DNA of 64,000 nucleotides, from positions 11,967,418-12,031,417 of the forward strand of contig CP034975.1 in assembly GCA_004026145.2 (NCBI GenBank), read 5' to 3'. The stretch's first letter is position 1. Each line of letters starts with the position of its first letter. The DNA is from Takifugu bimaculatus (lineage: Eukaryota > Chordata > Actinopteri > Tetraodontiformes > Tetraodontidae). A model generated the notes under the pieces. It was not told the origin of the DNA, did no database searches, and was given only the letters and a program-made list of their open reading frames with translations. The position numbers and the translations under genes were made by a program. Positions 61,501-64,000 of this stretch are shown one piece after another.

Positions 61501-63119
61501 GCGCCCGCCAAATCCCCGAACCCTTCGGTCCTGGTCACAAAAGCTCTTAAATCTGGGCGCAGCCAGGCTGGAGGAGATAATGACACATGCTCAAAAGGCA
61601 CAAATATGAGTTGCATAACAGCAAACAGACGGACGCTTTTACCCTGATGGACGCTGATTGTGCTTCCTCTTCCTCCCCAGCTCGGAGGAGCACAAGAACA
61701 AGTGGTTGGAGCTCATCAAAAGGTAAAGGCAGGGCTGCAGCCGCCGCCGCTAACCCAGCAAACGACCTTCAGACATGAATACGGGGGTGGCGGCTTTGTC
61801 TTCTGGTTTTAACATAAGTCTGACATCTGTCCTTCCCTCCAGTGGGATCCTTGAGGGAAAAGACAGGGACGACCCCAAGACGGTCCCCCTGAAGATCTTC
61901 GCCAAGGACGTTGGAAACTGCGCATATGTGAGCTCCTCTTCTCTTTCTGTCAGCACAACGTCAACATCGCCGCCTCTGCCTGTCCGTCTGTGGGCCAATT
62001 TATGATATTTCACGTAACAAATTAAAACAGCCGACCAAAACTTTTCCCCCGCAGGCCAAGACGCTCGCGGTCAGCAACGCCGACAGCACCGATGATGTCA
62101 TCCGCATGGCCCTGCTGCAGTTTGGCATATCGGTGAGTAACCAAAGACCACTGTTGATCTTTACTCCTGTACACACTCCTTTTTGTCCCTTTGATGTGGT
62201 TTCCAAAGTCATTCAGGCGGATCCTTGCTACCGTGGCCAAGTGTTGTTAAATATGATTTATGAGAGGCTAATGTCAAGACCAAGCGTAAGCGTGCCAAGA
62301 ATTTGTACAAAATAATGGGATTTTAGAGCATTTTCCCTCCAGTGTATGTAATTTGATTTCCAGAATGTCATTGTGTCTTAAATCTGTCAACAGTTGACAT
62401 TTTAGCCTCCGTTTGGTGTTTTGGGCAGTAGCTGCTCTGGTTTCACGTTAATCGGTGCATCATTTTTAAGAAAACGTCCTTTATTTTCAATGCAAAACTA
62501 CATCTTCTCTTCTTTCCCTGCAGGGCTGTGTGAAGGACCACCGGTTGTGGGTGAGCTCCAGTAAGGATGAGCCTCCGTATCCTCTCATTGGTGAGACTTC
62601 TTTTAGCATCGACTCTTACTGTGAACAGAACAGACCTAATGTTAGTGTAACGCTACGTTTGACTCCTGTCTAATTCTGCCCATTTAAACCACTTTAGGGA
62701 AACGAGGCAGCACATATTTTACCCGCTGCAGCTCAGGCATCAGCACTAAAAGCCCAACATCTGTTAGCGTTTCACAGCACTTAGTCTCTTGCCATAATCT
62801 GTTGTTCCTTTGTTCACACTAAATTCTGGACTCAGGACTGCTGATTCATCTTTGTGCAACACAAATCAAACTTTCCTCTTTGGCTCACCGACCTCGTCTC
62901 CTCATTCAGGCCACGAGTTTCCCTTCAGTGTCAAGATGAGCCACATTCGGAATGGCGGGAGCAGCGCTGCGGGTCTGGGAGGAGGAGCCGTCAGGGATCC
63001 CACCAGTCCCACAGACTGTCCGGGGGTCCTGCTGCTGGACCAGTGCCTCCCACCTGACAACCAGTGCCAGTTCATCCTCAAACCCAACAAGGCTGTCCTG
63101 GGACAGGTGCAACTTATGG
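52628..63119 (+). CDS. arhgap20: Rho GTPase-activating protein 20, 5' part, spliced (continues past window)
   Basis: RhoGAP family protein with PH and RA domains; in mammals the RA domain binds Rap1, which stimulates GAP activity on Rho. Coding exons: 52628-52720, 54546-54631, 59740-59916, 61152-61301, 61681-61722, 61843-61927, 62055-62132, 62524-62590 and 62910-63119. All eight junction phases agree, giving about 329 residues. The start METMSPQQGTMGQ matches the mammalian METMSPQQ-like N-terminus, and the next exon gives KMKTLAQRRQSAPSLVISKA. Residues 60-150 are PH-like and 170-320 RA-like. The last exon ends CQFILKPNKAVLGQVQLM at a good donor. The RhoGAP domain and the long C-terminal tail lie beyond the window. 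Which teleost duplicate (arhgap20 or arhgap20b) this is cannot be decided here. Confidence 0.92.
54502..54530 (+). repeat. (TC)n microsatellite in arhgap20 intron 1
   Basis: About 14 TC units ending 15 bases before the acceptor of the second coding exon. It probably serves as its polypyrimidine tract. Confidence 0.95.
55505..55542 (+). repeat. (GT)n microsatellite in arhgap20 intron 2
   Basis: About 19 perfect GT units. Confidence 0.97.
55643..55820 (+). repeat. Two poly-G runs in arhgap20 intron 2
   Basis: G runs of about 14 (55643-55656) and 15 (55805-55819) lie 150 bases apart, with further G clusters between and after them. The transcribed strand could form G-quadruplexes. Confidence 0.9.
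57951..57975 (+). repeat. (CA)n microsatellite in arhgap20 intron 2
   Basis: About 12 CA units. Confidence 0.95.
59740..61722 (+). other. arhgap20: ARHGAP20 PH domain exons
   Basis: Three exons encode LKTGLQTQERHLFLFNDTLL (the hallmark strand of PH domains in this family), then VAKAKSPTHFKVKAQARV, KSFVVGWPTCNFVATFSSEE and the terminal helix HKNKWLELIKR with its conserved Trp. The domain is expected to bind membrane lipid. Confidence 0.88.
60260..60286 (+). repeat. (CA)n microsatellite in arhgap20 intron 3
   Basis: About 12 CA units. Confidence 0.95.
61843..63119 (+). other. arhgap20: ARHGAP20 Ras-association (RA) domain exons
   Basis: Four exons encode TVPLKIFAKDVGNCAYAKTL, NADSTDDVIRMALLQFGI, CVKDHRLWVSSSKDEPPYPL and GHEFPFSVKMSHIRN, closing with CQFILKPN. 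The order matches the ubiquitin-like RA fold known in ARHGAP20. The linker after MSHIRN is glycine-rich (GGSSAAGLGGGAV). Confidence 0.86.
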
Positions 63120-64000
63120 GTAAGGCAGCTGCCCAGTCCTGTGACGTGAGTCGTTAGGAGGATTTTTCAGAAGAGGGAAACAGATTTATTTCATAATTAA
63201 AGGGAATTATATCAGGAATCCTGTGTTATAAAGATGGCTCCTGAGCACACTGGGAGTGTCTGGGGCCAAACGGTGAATGTTGGCAGGATGCGAGCACATG
63301 CGAATCATTTTACAATGTTCAAAAATAAACAGCTTGCAGACATATAAGAGCCTAAATCAACCGCCCCACATGAGGGAGTTTGTTTTTATTTTACGTACGT
63401 AAGTGTTTTACGGTCTGACTTTGTCACTCAAACTGACAGGAAACACGAGAACGCGTGCGTGTTTGTCAGGTTTCTTTCCTCTGAGCAAGAAAACCGAGAT
63501 AAGGAGAAGGGTGGGAGAGTTGGCGAGAGAGACGCAGCGAGATTCAGAAAAACATCGGCGAGGCAGAGGAAGAAACCCCAGAAGGGACGGACGAGTGTGA
63601 GAATGGGAGGATGGGAAGTGAAAAAGAGATGACACAGCTATCGAGTGAGCGCGGAGGTCAGAGTAGGTGACGGAAAAAGAAACAGCCGACTGTAACAGAT
63701 AGAAGACAAAGAATCGACGTAGGAAGAGAAGCTGAGGAGGAAGGAGGTGAATGGTGGAGGGGGAGATGGCCGATTAATGAAAAGAGGAGAAGGAGAAAAA
63801 CAAGCGCCTGGTTCCCAGCCACGCTTCAGTTATCAAACCACAAGCAGAATAACAGCGTCTTACACGATGGCGTCACAGCAGCGCCGCCGCCATACACGTG
63901 CAGCCACTCGCACCTGAGAGCTCGACGGCGTGTGTGTCGGAGCGGCGTGGGCGTGGCAGGAACGGAGGCGTGGCCTGACGCTGCTCTGGGACGTCCTGTC
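63120..64000 (+). other. arhgap20: arhgap20 intron, continues beyond the window
   Basis: Starts at the GTAAGG donor. It contains a purine-rich stretch (about 63,475-63,800) and CpG-rich sequence near the window end. No exon recognised. Confidence 0.6.

Overview
The window is vertebrate nuclear DNA, most likely from a teleost fish with a compact genome. Genes are split into many short exons separated by introns of 70-400 bases, splice sites are standard GT/AG, and (CA)n/(GT)n and tetranucleotide microsatellites are abundant. The 37-exon rnf17 fits into 10.6 kb, a compactness typical of pufferfish-like genomes; the species itself is inferred, not shown. No bacterial, viral or CRISPR-like system is present.

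Layout: (1) 1-3182, + strand: the 3' part of cenpj (CPAP/SAS-4), with coiled-coil exons followed by the C-terminal TCP10/G-box domain. (2) 4102-14747, - strand: a complete rnf17 (TDRD4), with an N-terminal RING, a coiled-coil segment and five tudor units. cenpj and rnf17 are tail to tail, with poly(A) signals only about 75 bases apart; as recalled, the human genes have the same arrangement. An rnf17 intron holds a decayed Tc1-type transposase, and another holds a 20-bp minisatellite. (3) About 14.8-52.3 kb: a 37 kb interval without a recognised gene. It contains the rnf17 promoter, a consensus-perfect CTCF-like site, two candidate exon regions (15.65-17.1 kb and 38.87-38.99 kb), two copies of a diverged interspersed repeat, many microsatellites and a striking 1.5 kb GGCA/GACA satellite (43.9-45.4 kb). 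(4) 52,628 to beyond 64,000, + strand: the 5' part of arhgap20, a Rho GTPase-activating protein. Nine coding exons carry the N-terminus, PH domain and RA domain; the RhoGAP domain lies outside the window.

The three genes do not form a pathway: cenpj acts in centriole assembly, rnf17 in germ-cell granules and the piRNA pathway, and arhgap20 in Rap/Rho signalling. The most notable items are the T-free tetranucleotide satellite with internal higher-order duplications, the phase-compatible possible upstream exon for arhgap20, a RING domain completed by a 55-nt first exon, and a cenpj exon that appears to carry one extra base. Gene identities rest on protein similarity recognised from memory. Exon boundaries were read by hand from splice consensus and phase and need transcript data.
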